64,000 nt of DNA from Paracamarosporium sp. OC-R06-R3. Lineage: Eukaryota; Ascomycota; Dothideomycetes; Pleosporales; Didymosphaeriaceae. Each line of letters starts with the position of its first letter. Within the stretch, counting starts at the first letter, position 1. Below the pieces are notes generated by a model. That model was given only the letters and a program-made list of their open reading frames with translations, did not search any database and was not told the DNA's origin. A program made the translations under genes and the position numbers. The stretch lies in the NCBI GenBank assembly GCA_019828545.1, contig JACVRA010000361.1, positions 1-64,000 on the forward strand. The letters run 5' to 3'. Shown in pieces: positions 1 to 11,406 of the stretch.

Positions 1-3000
1 GATATGATCAGTTAGTCCCCAGCCTCGTTACACTTAACATAAGTACTAGTAACCTTTTAACTATATCTATTAATACTCTTAAGAATAACGGTATTACTAC
101 TACTAGGGATTATTAGAACCCTATAGTTAAACTAGACCTATACTATAGTAACTATAAATATACAAAGATTTAGGTTTTATAACTTAACATATACTTCTAC
201 TTCTTAGGATGAGAATGGGAAGATAAGGATAAGACCCTCTTTATAGCTACGTATATATAAGGTAATATACTTAAATAGATTTAACCCTATATTAACTAGT
301 ACCTTACTAGAGAGAATAACAAAGACGACGCTACTAATTAGATAATAGAAGATTATAATTACTTCTATAAGAAGCTTAAGATATACTTTAGAATAGTTAA
401 TATAATATAGATTACTAAAAGAGCTCTCTAGAACATTAAGTAAGTTTAATTAGCTATAGAGTATATAGCTAAGTTTAAGAAAAACGCTAACTAAACTACC
501 TAGGACTAAGTATCCCTAATACTATACTTTTAATAGGGTCTTAAAAGATTTATTAGATAAGAACTTCTTTAAAGCAGCGCTACTACTAATACGCTCTAAG
601 AACTTATAGATAAATCTATTTAAATTAATTTAAAATAGTACAACTTAAAATAAGACTTATACTATAACCTAAAGGGAGTAAGGAATATAAAACTAATATC
701 TAAAGGTAGCTATTAAACCTTATAACTACCGCCTTACACCCTAAAGATTAACTATAGATATTAACCTATAGAAGGTATCTACTATAGCTAACTTAACGTT
801 CTAATAAAAGGATAGGAAAGAAATATATAGAATACTAAAAAATTATTTAACTAAATTACTAAACTTAGTAATGTTACTTTAGCTCTTAAGAATAAGTATA
901 GTAAGGGTACGTCTATATAAAGGACTATTATAGGACAAGAAACTTACACTTATTTTATATATTATAAGCTAGGATATATAGCTAGGAACTACAAATCTAA
1001 GAATAAGATTATTAGGTAGTTAAATGTATTAGACACCTTAGGAACGCCACTAGAGGAAGAAGAAGGAAAATAGGAAATTATTTTAACTAAAGAATAAGAA
1101 TAAAGACTTAATAGAATTATAATACTTCTATTAAAAGGTTAAGAATAATATAGTATTAAAAGAACAGTAATAGAAGAAGAAAGTAAAAAAGGCATTTCCC
1201 TAAGAATACTAATACTATACCTAAATATAAAGGCACTAGAAATAAAACTAATAATTAATATTTAGGACTACCTAAAAGAACCCTAATAACCTAGAGACAG
1301 AGATATATTACCTAAAAGTATCCTATACCTTAATAGTAAGTATTAAGAATAAAGGGCAACGTACGCCTTACTAGCCAATTATATATAGGCCAATATCTAT
1401 TATAACTAAAACAAGGATATAGAAATAACTTATTAAAATAAAAAACCTTTATATAAATAATAGTACAACCTAGACTATTAAAACCCTACGTACTTAAAAC
1501 TATATATAAAATATTATAAGCATAATGTATATATAATACATTATTAAGAAAAGAAAGAACTAAATTTTAAACTATAACGTCTACTTAGATATTAATAGGC
1601 CTGGTTTAATTACCCTATTATAATATATAATAAATACTTATAGGATAAATAAAAAGCTATATTCTTTTTAAACCTTACTAATAAGTAAATCCTTATAGTA
1701 AAGATAATTATTAATAACTTATATACCTAAGACTCTTAGTACACTTACTTAAACCTAGAATATCTTAGATATTTAAAACTTAAGAGAAAATATAAGTTTA
1801 GAAAAGAGAAACATTAGTACTGTAAGAGGAAGGTAGTAGAAAACTATTACCTTATACTAGAACTATATAAAGAATTATCTTTTTTAAATTTAAACTTTAA
1901 TAAGAGGAAGCCTTTGTTAAGCTAAATAAGATATTAACTATAATAATATAAATTAAGCTACTAATATAGCTTAAAAAGATATAGACAAAAGCTCTAATAG
2001 ATTTAGAAATAAGGAGAAACTTTATATTATATTAAATAGTAAGAAAAGTAGGACTTATTATACTAGATAAAGAAACACCCTATATACTCTATATTATAAA
2101 TGGAACCCTAATGCTATAGACGCCTTACATTACTTAAGAGGTTAAAATAATAATAATTATTTAAGAATACGTAGAAGAAATTGTTCTAGACGTATTAAAA
2201 GGATTATAATATAAANNTAATACTACAACCTAATATAGTTAAAAAACTAAGTAAACTCTTAGTAAACGCTAGTAGGAACTACTAGATTATAAAGCATAAG
2301 AAGATAAAAGATAGTATACTTTATAAGATACTATAAAAATACTACTAATAAAAGTATATATTTATAGAAAGGGAAGGAAAGGTAAACCTACTAGAACATT
2401 AACCTTAGAATTATATAATTAATTTAGAAGAAGGAAAGACACTGCTATTTAAACTATTATATAGTAAATCTAGGAAAGAACTCTAGTAAGAGAAAGAATT
2501 TATTAAGACTAATTTAAAAAAGGAATATATATAACCCTTAAAGTTACTAATAGTAAGCCTATTTATATTTATACTAAAGAAAGATAGACAACTATAGCTA
2601 TATATAAATTATTAACGACTTAACGATATAATAATTAAGAACTAATACCTACTACTAAATATATCTAAACTATAAGATAGACTTGTATAAGTAAAAGTCT
2701 TTATAATAATAGACTTAAGGGACGGTTACTACCTTATAAAAATAAAGAAAGGTAAAGAATAGAAAATAGCATTTTAAATAAAATATAAACTATTTAAATA
2801 TAAGGTTATACCCTTTAGACTTACTAATATATTAGCAACCTTTTAAGTACTAGTTAATAACGTGCTACGCAACTATCTAGATATATTTGTTATTATATAT
2901 ATAGACGATATACTCGTCTATTCTAAAAATAAATCTAACTATACTATACATATATAGACAGTACTAGAAGCCCTAGACGGAGCCTACTTAAGAATTAAAC

Positions 3001-5438
3001 TAAGGAAATATTAGTTCTATATTATAAAACTAGAGTTTCTAGGATATATTATTAGCATAAAAGGAATTAAGATAGTATTAAGTAAAATTAAATGTATTAA
3101 GAACTAGCTAATACTAAAAACGGCTAAGAATATTTAAGAATTCTTAAAATTCTATAGATTTAACTAATAGTTTATTTAAAATTACGTAAAAATTACAATC
3201 CTACTAACTAACCTAATAAAGAAGGATATACCCTTTAAATAGATAGATAACTATAGAATATTATTTTAAATACTTAAAATAGTATATATTTTAGAACTAG
3301 TCTTAGTATACTTTAGAAATAATAAACTAATATAACTTAAAATAGACGCTAATAATTTGGCACTAGGTACCTATATAAAGTAAAAAAGGAATAGTAAATA
3401 GTACCCTATTACCTACTATTTATATAAATTTATAGATACTAAAATAAGATACAACGTATATAATAAAGAACTATATGCAATTATAAAAGTATTAAAGTAC
3501 TAGAGAATATACGTGCTTAGTTGTTTAATACTAGAAATCTATATAGACTATAAGAATCTTTTATAATTTATAATAATAAGAGAACTTACACTATAACAAT
3601 AATAATAGTTATAGACTACTAGATAATATAAATTTAAAATATTCTATATTATAGGAAAAGAAAATAGACGAGCTGACGCCCTTAGCCAACGTAGTAACCT
3701 AGTAGGAGAAAAGGCAAAAATATACTCTATAATACTATAAAAAGTAAAAGATAGATTACTAGAACTTATAATAGAACTTAACTACCTTTTAGTAATTATA
3801 TATTAAGTATTAAAAGAAGTATAGATAGAACTTATATAATAATACTATAATAACCTACTTTATAAACACCCAAGAATTAAGAAAATAATAGAACTTATTT
3901 AAAGAAACTATAATTTTAAAGGAATTAAGGAAGCAATTATATAATACATTAAAAGGTATATAGAATACTAAAGAAATAAATATATAATATATCTTAAATA
4001 TAGAGAACTATAAGCAATTAAAATACTAACAGTACTATAAAAAGATATAGTAATAGATTTTATTATAGGATTACTAACGTCTAAAGACTCTATAACTAGA
4101 ATTAAGTATAATGTTATCTTAATAATAGTTTACTAATTAATTAAGTATACTAAACTTATTCTATATAATAAAAAGCTTATAGTAGAAGAACTTATATACC
4201 TTCTACTAGATTAATTTATTTAACATTACGAAATCCTAAAGATAATTATAAGTAATAGAGATAAGCTATTTATATTAAACTACTAGATAACCCTTATAGC
4301 GCTTATTAGAATAAAAAGAAAGTTATTAATAGTATACTATTTATAAATAGATGGATAAACGAAACGTATAAACTAAACGTTAGAAATATACCTACGTATC
4401 TACTATAATAATTAGAAGAATAACTAGATTTTATTACTACTAATAGTATAATTAGTATATAATAATAAAGAATTAGCTATATTAGAATATACACTATACT
4501 ATATAAACTATAGAAGACATTTACATCTCTTTAATTAAACACTACTAGCAATAATAAAAATAGAAAAGGCTATAAACCTAGCTAAAGAACTAAAAGAAAT
4601 ATATAAATAATTATAAGAAAACCTTATAAAAGCTTAATAGTAAGTAATTTCCTATAGTAATAAGAAATAAAAAAAGGCACCTTAGTTAAAGAAGGGGGAT
4701 AAAGTATATCTACTTATAAAGAACCTTTAAACATAGAAGAAAAAATATAAAAAACTTAACTATATTAAGGTTAGGCTATTTTTTATTCTAGAATAAATAT
4801 TATTAGTAAATTATAGATTAGAACTACTATTAGATGCAAAGATATACCTAGTATTCTATATATCTCTATTAGAACTAACAGAACTAAATACTTTAATCTA
4901 GACAACCTTCTATTACTAGCTAGAGGAAGAAACTAAATTTAAAGTTAAATAAATTGTATAAATACGCTACCTATTTACCACAGAAGAAGAGTATCTCGTT
5001 AAGTAGAAAGGATACCTAAACAGTAAAAATACATAGGAACTAAAGGAGAACCTATCTAACTATTAGTAAAGGATACAAGAGTTCTTTAATAAAATAACAC
5101 TATTAGAAAGAAGAAGGCTCTAGACACACCTAGGACTGTAAAACTACAGGGTTGGAAAAATCTTCCAATATTCTAGAAACATTCTATATTAAGGGAGAAA
5201 ACCCTATTATAGCATTAGCTATAGGACAATCTATAGATACGCCTATAGGATTCTCTAACTCTACCTCTCTATTTACGTCTATCTTAGAGAGAAGACACGC
5301 CGTCTTCTTACAAGTATACTCTTTAGCTTACTTTAGAATCTTTTTATTTTGCATTAGATAAGCAACTACTTTGGACAACAACTTCTTATCTTCTTCTATC
5401 TTCTTTTTATACTCCTCTCAAGTCTTGTCTAGAGACGC

Positions 5439-5633
5439 CTAGGAAAGATTGACACAGGGCTTACACACTACTACACACTTGGCGCAGCGAAGACGGACCG
5501 CGGGATCAGAAGACGACATAACAATATAGTCCACGTTGGCAGCCAGGCAACGATCGCAAGGGATGGGGGACAGATAACCGTAGCGACGAATTTCAGAAGA
5601 AGCACGGAGGGCACGACGTTTAGAATCCGACAT
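5439..5633 (-). CDS. Antisense Cys-rich small ORF of the retroelement
   Basis: Runs opposite to pol, between the chromodomain and the 3' LTR. The first ATG of the open frame gives 64 residues. It has a CDRC pair followed about 30 residues later by CAKC and CKPC, so it resembles a small zinc-binding module. I recall similar antisense Cys-rich ORFs at the 3' end of fungal chromoviruses, where a longer coiled-coil tail usually follows; here a stop truncates it. Unlike pol it is not AT-saturated. Whether it is expressed is unknown. Confidence 0.45.
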   Translation of the reverse strand: MSDSKRRALRASSEIRRYGYLSPIPCDRCLAANVDYIVMSSSDPAVRLRCAKCVVVCKPCVNLS

Positions 5634-5844
5634 AATACAGATACGCACTATAAGAAGCGGGGACGCTGGCTTTTAACTAAGTTAGCAGATTAGTCACGTG
5701 ATTCAAGGACGAATCTGAAAAGGGAGGAGGTAATGTTAGGATCTATAGTTAGAACCAACCAGGACCTCTTATATAAGCAAGAAGGACGCACTTGATGCCG
5801 CTAGTAGGACCCATAGGGCCAGCGCGTATCAAGGTCACGTGACC

Positions 5845-5867
5845 GACAGACCTAGCAGAGGTCTGTC
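5845..5867. repeat. Perfect 9-bp inverted repeat in the LTR
   Basis: GACAGACCT (5845-5853) and AGGTCTGTC (5859-5867) flank a 5-base loop. Two further AGGTCTGTCA or related half-sites follow up to 5910, upstream of a TATA-like box. It could be a regulatory palindrome or an RNA hairpin of the LTR. Confidence 0.7.
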
Positions 5868-5923
5868 AGGTCTGCCAGCAGACTTGACAGAGGTCTGTCA
5901 TGTCTGTCGCCCGATCTATATAG

Positions 5924-5955
5924 GAACAGAAGAATCACCTTTGATTCTTGTGTTC
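5924..5955. repeat. 14-bp stem with 4-base loop in the LTR
   Basis: 5924-5937 pairs with 5942-5955 with one mismatch. The hairpin begins about 10 bp after the second TATA-like box, so it would lie at or near the start of an LTR transcript. This is inference from position only. Confidence 0.65.
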
Positions 5956-6127
5956 AACCTGTTTTATACAGTAACAACCTGTTAGCAATCTATCGTTTGG
6001 ATTTCTTTAACAACTTCTATTGTATCGCTTCGCGACACAATATCGTTTCTACCTTGCACTAAGTATTCACTGCCCGAGAACCAACCCTACTTGCCCCTTT
6101 GTGTCTAGCTAACCTTAGGGCTTTAAC

Positions 6128-6981
6128 ACTAGGACGTGGCGGTACACGTGGCTCCCTCAACACGGATCCTTATATATTATACTATGCGAAAATACTTAGC
6201 TTGAGTATTCTCGTGCGTACCTTTTGGTGCAGGTGAGGGAAGCCACATAGTATTGGTTTCGAAGGCGGGGCGCCTACCTTATTACAAATTTTCCTAGTAA
6301 AACGCGTGCATTGGCTGAATCCGTGCATTGGGTGCACGGACACGTTAGTGCGTTACATAATTGACAGCTATTCCACCCTGACTGCCTACACTCCTGTGCA
6401 TAGTACATTTATGCCTTCTGCGTTGTTTGTCAATATCGGCATGCTTCTAGATATCTTCTATATACGTGCTTTCACAACTTTTGGGTGCTTCCTGCATTTG
6501 CCGTGGGAATCTGCAGGAGATTGAAGAGATTATTGGTCGGAATCTAGGTATGACAAAGGCTACGGCTACCGTTACTGTCCGCTCACATTGCTAAGGATCA
6601 TACGCATAGCCGTGATTATGACTGTTAAAGCATAGTGACTGCCCAACCGATGTGGAACAATCATTCCAACGAATCTTTTGATATTACTATCACACGATTA
6701 AAACTGTTGAGCGCAACGTGTACGATACAATCGATCTAAACGAGCAAGTGATCCTTTTCATTTTGGCTAAAGGAAACTATCGGACGAGGCGTCTGTGATT
6801 CTTGGCGAGTCTTGCGGTGTGTGAACCCTTACACTGACCCTATGCGAAGGAGCTCGCTTTTATTGACTATTCAGCCTGAGTGGCCTCAGCGCTGTGTCCG
6901 GAACTCCAACAAAACGAGTTCTTTCGTAACAAAAATCACGAATTTGAATATATGATACCGTTTTACGGTTCCGTTCCATGC
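6128..6981. other. Intergenic, no gene recognised
   Basis: Between the LTR and the hydrolase 3' end. No convincing ORF. It holds a short inverted repeat (TCCGTGCA / TGCACGGA, near 6319-6340) and moderate AT content without strong RIP. Confidence 0.6.
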
Positions 6982-8324
6982 TCATCGGAAGAAGCCACCA
7001 TCTCCGCCGATATAATTCCCCTGGAAAACTGATCCCCCACTGACAGTAGTAGGCCCACTATATTCAGACCCTGCTTGAGTGATGCTAAAGGCCTGCCTAT
7101 CAGGATACCTGGTATCTACCTCCTGGTTTGTAGGACGATTTTCCGAGCTTTCTGTTCGCGGCTGAGCACGCCCCAGGTTCTCTGACCTAACGATTTCTTT
7201 GACCCATCGACGGATCTCTCCGGCCACGGCAACAAACCCTGGCTCGTCTATATCTGCAAATTTGGTCATGTCCATATGATTGCTCCTTATGCCTATTGGA
7301 ATGTACCCGGGTAAAATGGCAGAATGAGACGGTACAACCTGCAATGAGTAAGTTACCTAGTAATTGCCAATACTGTTTGACTCACAACGCCGACTCCAAG
7401 TAAGGGCAACTCCTCATAAAAACAAGTGATAGCAATGGGTGCAAGCCCATCCTGGTCACGCGTCCGAATCATTGTGTGAAAGCTGTTCTGGATCCGCTCA
7501 AGCACCTCAGAATCACCCTTGAGGACAGCTAAGATCTCGGCGTTGGTCTGCTTGAGCACACCGATGAATCTGGCCATACTTTCCGCCCAATGTGCGAGAC
7601 CGGAACCGTGGTGTGGAGTGCCGAGGAACACGATACCGCGGGTGCAACGGAGAACCTGTTTGATATGCTCTTCTGGCCGCTGTTGCGCGGTAGCTAAAGC
7701 CTGTACAAGCAAGTTAGACTGGTACGTTTATACAAAACCGGGCGAAGTTACTCACATCTTCGCACACAAGACCACCCAAGCTGTGACAAACAAAAATAAT
7801 AGGGCGATCGTCCTAATGTGGTGAGTCCTTTACTGGAGCCGGATCAGGGTAAAGCCTCACGGTGTCATCGTCCTCTCTGTACGTCGCAACAGCGGCGAGC
7901 AGATTCATTGCATGGTTTCCGATTCTGTTCTTCGACACCATGCCTCGCCAGTCGGCTACGTAGGCGTCGTATCCGAACGTGAGGATTCGAGCGTTGGGCA
8001 CTTTTGAAGGAAGTAATGTCTTCGGCCACGGCTCGGTCGCACCTTTTGCCTTCCATGACTTCTCTCGGTCTCCTGTGAGACCATGGACGAAGATGATACT
8101 AAATTTGGTCAAGGTTGGCCATTTTTGCTTCGAGCGGAGTGTAAACGATGAGTGTCGACAGAAACCACTTACTCGACCATGCTATCTTCACCATTGTGCA
8201 ATAACTTGATACCGGAAGGGAACTTTTTCAACGACTTCAACGATATTGCCCGCGGGGTGACACTTTCAGAGACGCGCGTATTGTCCACGACAGGTTGTCC
8301 CCGCGAGGCCCACGGCCACTTCAT
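6982..8324 (-). CDS. SesB-type alpha/beta-hydrolase, likely NLR effector
   Basis: Five exons on the minus strand: 8324-8173, 8098-7861, 7812-7756, 7700-7386, 7338-6982, giving 372 residues. All introns are GT-AG, 47-74 bp. An in-frame stop lies six codons upstream of the ATG. The sequence is a DUF676/lipase-like hydrolase: VDIIFVHGL near residue 51, nucleophile Ser141 in CHSLGG on the 57-nt exon, and probable catalytic His275 in SNHMDM. Residues 300-347 look disordered. The last 18 residues carry GGSVFQGNYIG, also found at the start of the divergent NLR. Such lipases (SesB class) are known partners of fungal NLRs in programmed cell death. Here that role is inferred from the shared motif and head-to-head layout. 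Confidence 0.85.
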
Positions 8325-8617
8325 CGCGATGATAGCCTACCCTGAGTGTACTCAAGTGCCCCCGCTGGTTCGAAAGACAGAATATATAGAGATTAGAGAT
8401 AGCTTTTGGCAAGCAAGTACGACATTCGAGGGAAACTCGAGTTAGATACATGTGTAGGGAAGAGACGGATACGACGACACAGCCGCGCAGCTCAGCTGCA
8501 GCCTCAGCCTCAGCCTTGCCACATCAAAAGCCTGAACACTCCCCAGGCTGAAGAAGAACAAGACGATAACTACAACACCGCCCGGTAGAAGCATCGTCAA
8601 CTTTTGCTACATACATC
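8325..8617. promoter_or_regulatory. Shared divergent promoter, hydrolase/NLR
   Basis: Only 293 bp separate the two start codons, so the genes probably share control elements. No clear TATA box is visible. A CAGCCTCAGC direct repeat lies near 8495-8515. Confidence 0.55.
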
Positions 8618-11406
8618 ATGGATTTGTTCCGACGCAAAAGGACCCGCCACGATCCCTCGCGAACCAGCAATAGGCAGATCCACCAGGAAGACTCACGCTT
8701 CGGCGCTACCCAGGTGACGGGCGGCTCCGTCTTCCAGGGCAACTTTGTCGGCCTTACCATCAGTGAGTGCGCTTAAGTTCGACGCTTGCGATGCTAACAG
8801 TGCGTAGATTCGGCAGCCGCGGTCCGGCCCGAGTACGCTGGGCAGTTCTCGCACTCTGCGCTTACGCCCGTCAAGGCCTTCATTCCACGAAGGCGCCTGC
8901 GCCACCGCATCCGGACGCAGCTCTGCCGTCGCGCTGCAGACAGTGCTGAAGGCCCCAAGACGCTCGTTGTGTGGGGATTGGGCGGAGTCGGCAAAACGCA
9001 GCTAGTGCTAGACTACGTGCGACGGCACCGCACCGAATACAGGGCCACGTTCTGGATAGAGGCGGGGCGGAAGGAGTCGCTGGAGCGCGACTTTGTCCAG
9101 TTGTACCAAACGCTATTCGGGCTACGCGCGTCCGCTGAACCGAAGACGATCAGCGCGGAAGACGCTGTGACTAGCGTGAAGAGCTGGTTCTCCGGGCAGC
9201 AGGGCCCGTGGCTGATGGTGTTCGACGGAGCCGACACGATCGACAACAGCGAGGCTAGCGACTTCATCGACCTAAGGCACTTCATCCCGGACGTAGTCTC
9301 TCTGCACGTCATCGTCACGAGCCGGTGCAGCACGGCAAAGGACATGACGCAGCTGGAGGGAGTCCACGTTAGCGAGATGGAAGAAGGGGAGGCTGTGGAA
9401 CTGTTCTACCAGTACTCCCAGCTGCCGCATGACGATAACGATACTGGCACACGGAACGAGATCGAGGCTATCGTAAGGGAGTTGGGGTGTTTGGCGCTGG
9501 CCGTCACACTTGCTGGCACGTACGTGGGGTCGACGCCGCGGCTGCGGACCAATATCAAAGCATACCTCCCCGAATACAGGCGGCGGCGGCGCGAGCTGCT
9601 CAGGCAGAAGCCGGAGAGCTTGGTGCACCAATACAACGAGAGCGTGCTCACAACTTGGGAGACGTCCTACCAGGCTGTTGCCGATCAGTGCCCAGAGGCG
9701 CCAGTACTGATGACGATGATGTCGTTTCTGAGCTTCGACGATATCTTCCTCGCACTATTTGACGTAGGCGGTGATCAGACTGACAGCAGCGACGGAGATG
9801 AAGCTGGCATAGAGTCTACAGAAGATGAGTCTGTAGAGTATGAGTGGACGGATGACGAAGATGAAGTTGATACAGATTGGACACGCATTGTCTCTCCCGA
9901 CCGGACGCTAGACACATACAAGATCGAAGAGTGCTTTACAGTGTTGCAGAAATACTCGCTCGTGCAATGGAAGGAAGACCAGCAGAGCTACGCGATGCAC
10001 AAGCTGGTACATACTTGGGGACACGATAGACTTAGCGAGGAAGAGCATTGGAAGTTCATTCAGGCAACCTTTTGGATTGTTAAAGACGCAGTGAAAGGGT
10101 GTGGGAAAGCGCCAGAAGAAAAGCTCCGGCTGATGCCACACGTGATGGCGAACTTTTCAGCATTGGCCAGTGCAAGCAGTGGTTCAAACAGACTCACGGA
10201 GATTTTGCTTTGCGAATTGGAGAGACTAGGATTATTTGTAAATGAGCTTGGACGGTGGGCAGAAGTACAGGTAATTGGTGGGTTTGTACTCAACGAGAGA
10301 ATCAGGATCCTTGGCGAAGAGCATCTAGACACACTTTGGGCGATGAGTAACCTTGCTATTACGCTCGAAGACCAAGGGAAGCTAGATGAGGCAGCAAAGA
10401 TAAAGCAAGAGGTACTAGAGAAACGGAGGCAGATCGTAGGCGAGGAGCATCTAGATACGATTATAGCGATGAACAGCCTTGCTGTCACGCTCTATAAGCA
10501 AGGGAAGCTAGATGAGGCAGTAAAGATAATGCAGGAGGTATTAGAGAAACGAAAGCAGATCCTAGGCGAGGAGCATCTAGATACGATTATGGCGATGAAT
10601 AACCTTGCTANNNNNNNGCTATTACGCTTGGAGACCAAGGGAAGCTAGACGAGGCAGTAAAGATAATGCAGGAGGTATTAGAGAAACTAAAGCGGATCCT
10701 AGGCGAGGAGCATCCAGATACGATTATGACAATAAATAACCTTGCTGTTACGCTTGGAGACCAAGGGAAGCTAGATGAGGCAGTAAAGATGATGCAGGAG
10801 GTACTAGAGAAACGAAAGCGGATCCTAGGCGAGGAGCATCCAGATACGATTATGGCGATGAATAACCTTGCTATTACGCTTGGAGACCAAGGGAAGCTAG
10901 ATGAGGCAGTAAAGATAGGGCAGGAGGTACTAGAGAAGTGGAGGCAGATCCTAGGCGAGGAGCATCCAGATACGATTACGGCGATGAACAACCTTGCTAT
11001 TACGCTCGAAGAGCAAGGGAAGCTAGATGAAGCACTGAAGATAAAACAGGAAGTACTAGAAGCACGGAAGCGGATCCTAGGCGAGGAGCATCCAGACTTT
11101 AAGGCAACTGCGAAAAGCTTAGCTCGGCTTATCCATCGTCAAAAGTCGCGGGCCCTAGGCGAGGAGCATTCACACACGGTTGCTGATCCGCCCAGAAACC
11201 AAGAGAAGTTAGAGGAAGCGGTGAGAATACAGAAAAAAGTACCAGAGAAGACAAGGCGGGTTCTAGGCGAGGAGTATCCGCACACTGAGACAGCTGCTGA
11301 AGACTTAGCTGTGCTTGTTCATCGCCAAAAGTCGCGCGACCGTGGTATCCCAACATCAACTCGGAAGCGGAGTATATTTAGGAGGCTTCTAACAGGGAAG
11401 TTATGA
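8618..11406 (+). CDS. NB-ARC/TPR NLR with N-terminal amyloid-like motif
   Basis: Exons 8618-8762 and 8808-11406, joined by a 45-bp intron with a GCTAAC branch site; about 914 residues. Exon 1 encodes a short basic leader and then GGSVFQGNFVG at residues 35-45, before any folded domain. The NB-ARC follows: P-loop GLGGVGKT near residue 105, Walker B LMVFDGAD near 184, a TSR sensor, a GCLALAVTLAG stretch and the fungal MHKLVHTWGHDRL winged-helix signature. An acidic insert lies at about 9775-9880. The C terminus is a TPR array of 42-residue kinesin-light-chain-like units, then degenerate units and a basic tail. A run of Ns at 10611-10617 breaks the frame artificially. STAND receptors of this kind sense ligands through the repeats and seed an effector through the N-terminal motif; here the effector would be the neighbouring hydrolase. 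Confidence 0.88.
10313..11110 (+). repeat. Tandem 126-bp TPR-coding units
   Basis: The GGCGA of the GEEH motif recurs at 10313, 10439, 10565, 10702, 10828, 10954 and 11080. Spacing is exactly 126 bp except across the gap. Units are nearly identical at DNA level, a sign of recent amplification or concerted evolution. Shorter, decayed units follow at 11158 and 11266. Confidence 0.92.
10611..10617. other. Assembly gap (7 N) inside the TPR array
   Basis: The bases before and after the Ns both read GCTA. Removing the 7 Ns plus one copy of this 4-base overlap restores both the 126-bp spacing and the reading frame. The gap is therefore a scaffolding artefact, and the true repeat number is uncertain. 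Confidence 0.85.

Larger units (their letters stand above)
1..6127 (+). mobile_element. RIP-degraded Ty3/gypsy chromovirus (3' part)
   Basis: Extremely AT- and TpA-rich DNA with stop codons in every frame, yet the pol order is still readable on the plus strand. A Gag zinc-knuckle relic lies at about 943-990 and a protease relic (ALID..) near 1990-2030. The reverse transcriptase core YIDDILVYSK is at 2898-2927. The end of RNase H (ADALSQR) is near 3660-3700, an integrase core (DFI.GL..SKD) near 4058-4130, and a C-terminal chromodomain (EYLVK.KGY) near 4980-5075. Codons expected to be TGG or CAA are now TAG or TAA, as RIP produces. The 5' LTR and 5' end lie outside the window. Two Ns sit at 2216-2217. 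No intact protein is encoded in the pol part. Confidence 0.93.
5734..6127 (+). repeat. Putative 3' LTR
   Basis: A purine-rich tract (AAAAGGGAGGAGG, just before 5731) fits the polypurine primer site. The following TGTTAGG could start an LTR and TTTAACA at 6121-6127 could end it, allowing C-to-T decay of CCTAACA. TATA-like boxes lie at about 5770 and 5914. The other LTR is not in the window, so both ends are inferred. Confidence 0.5.
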
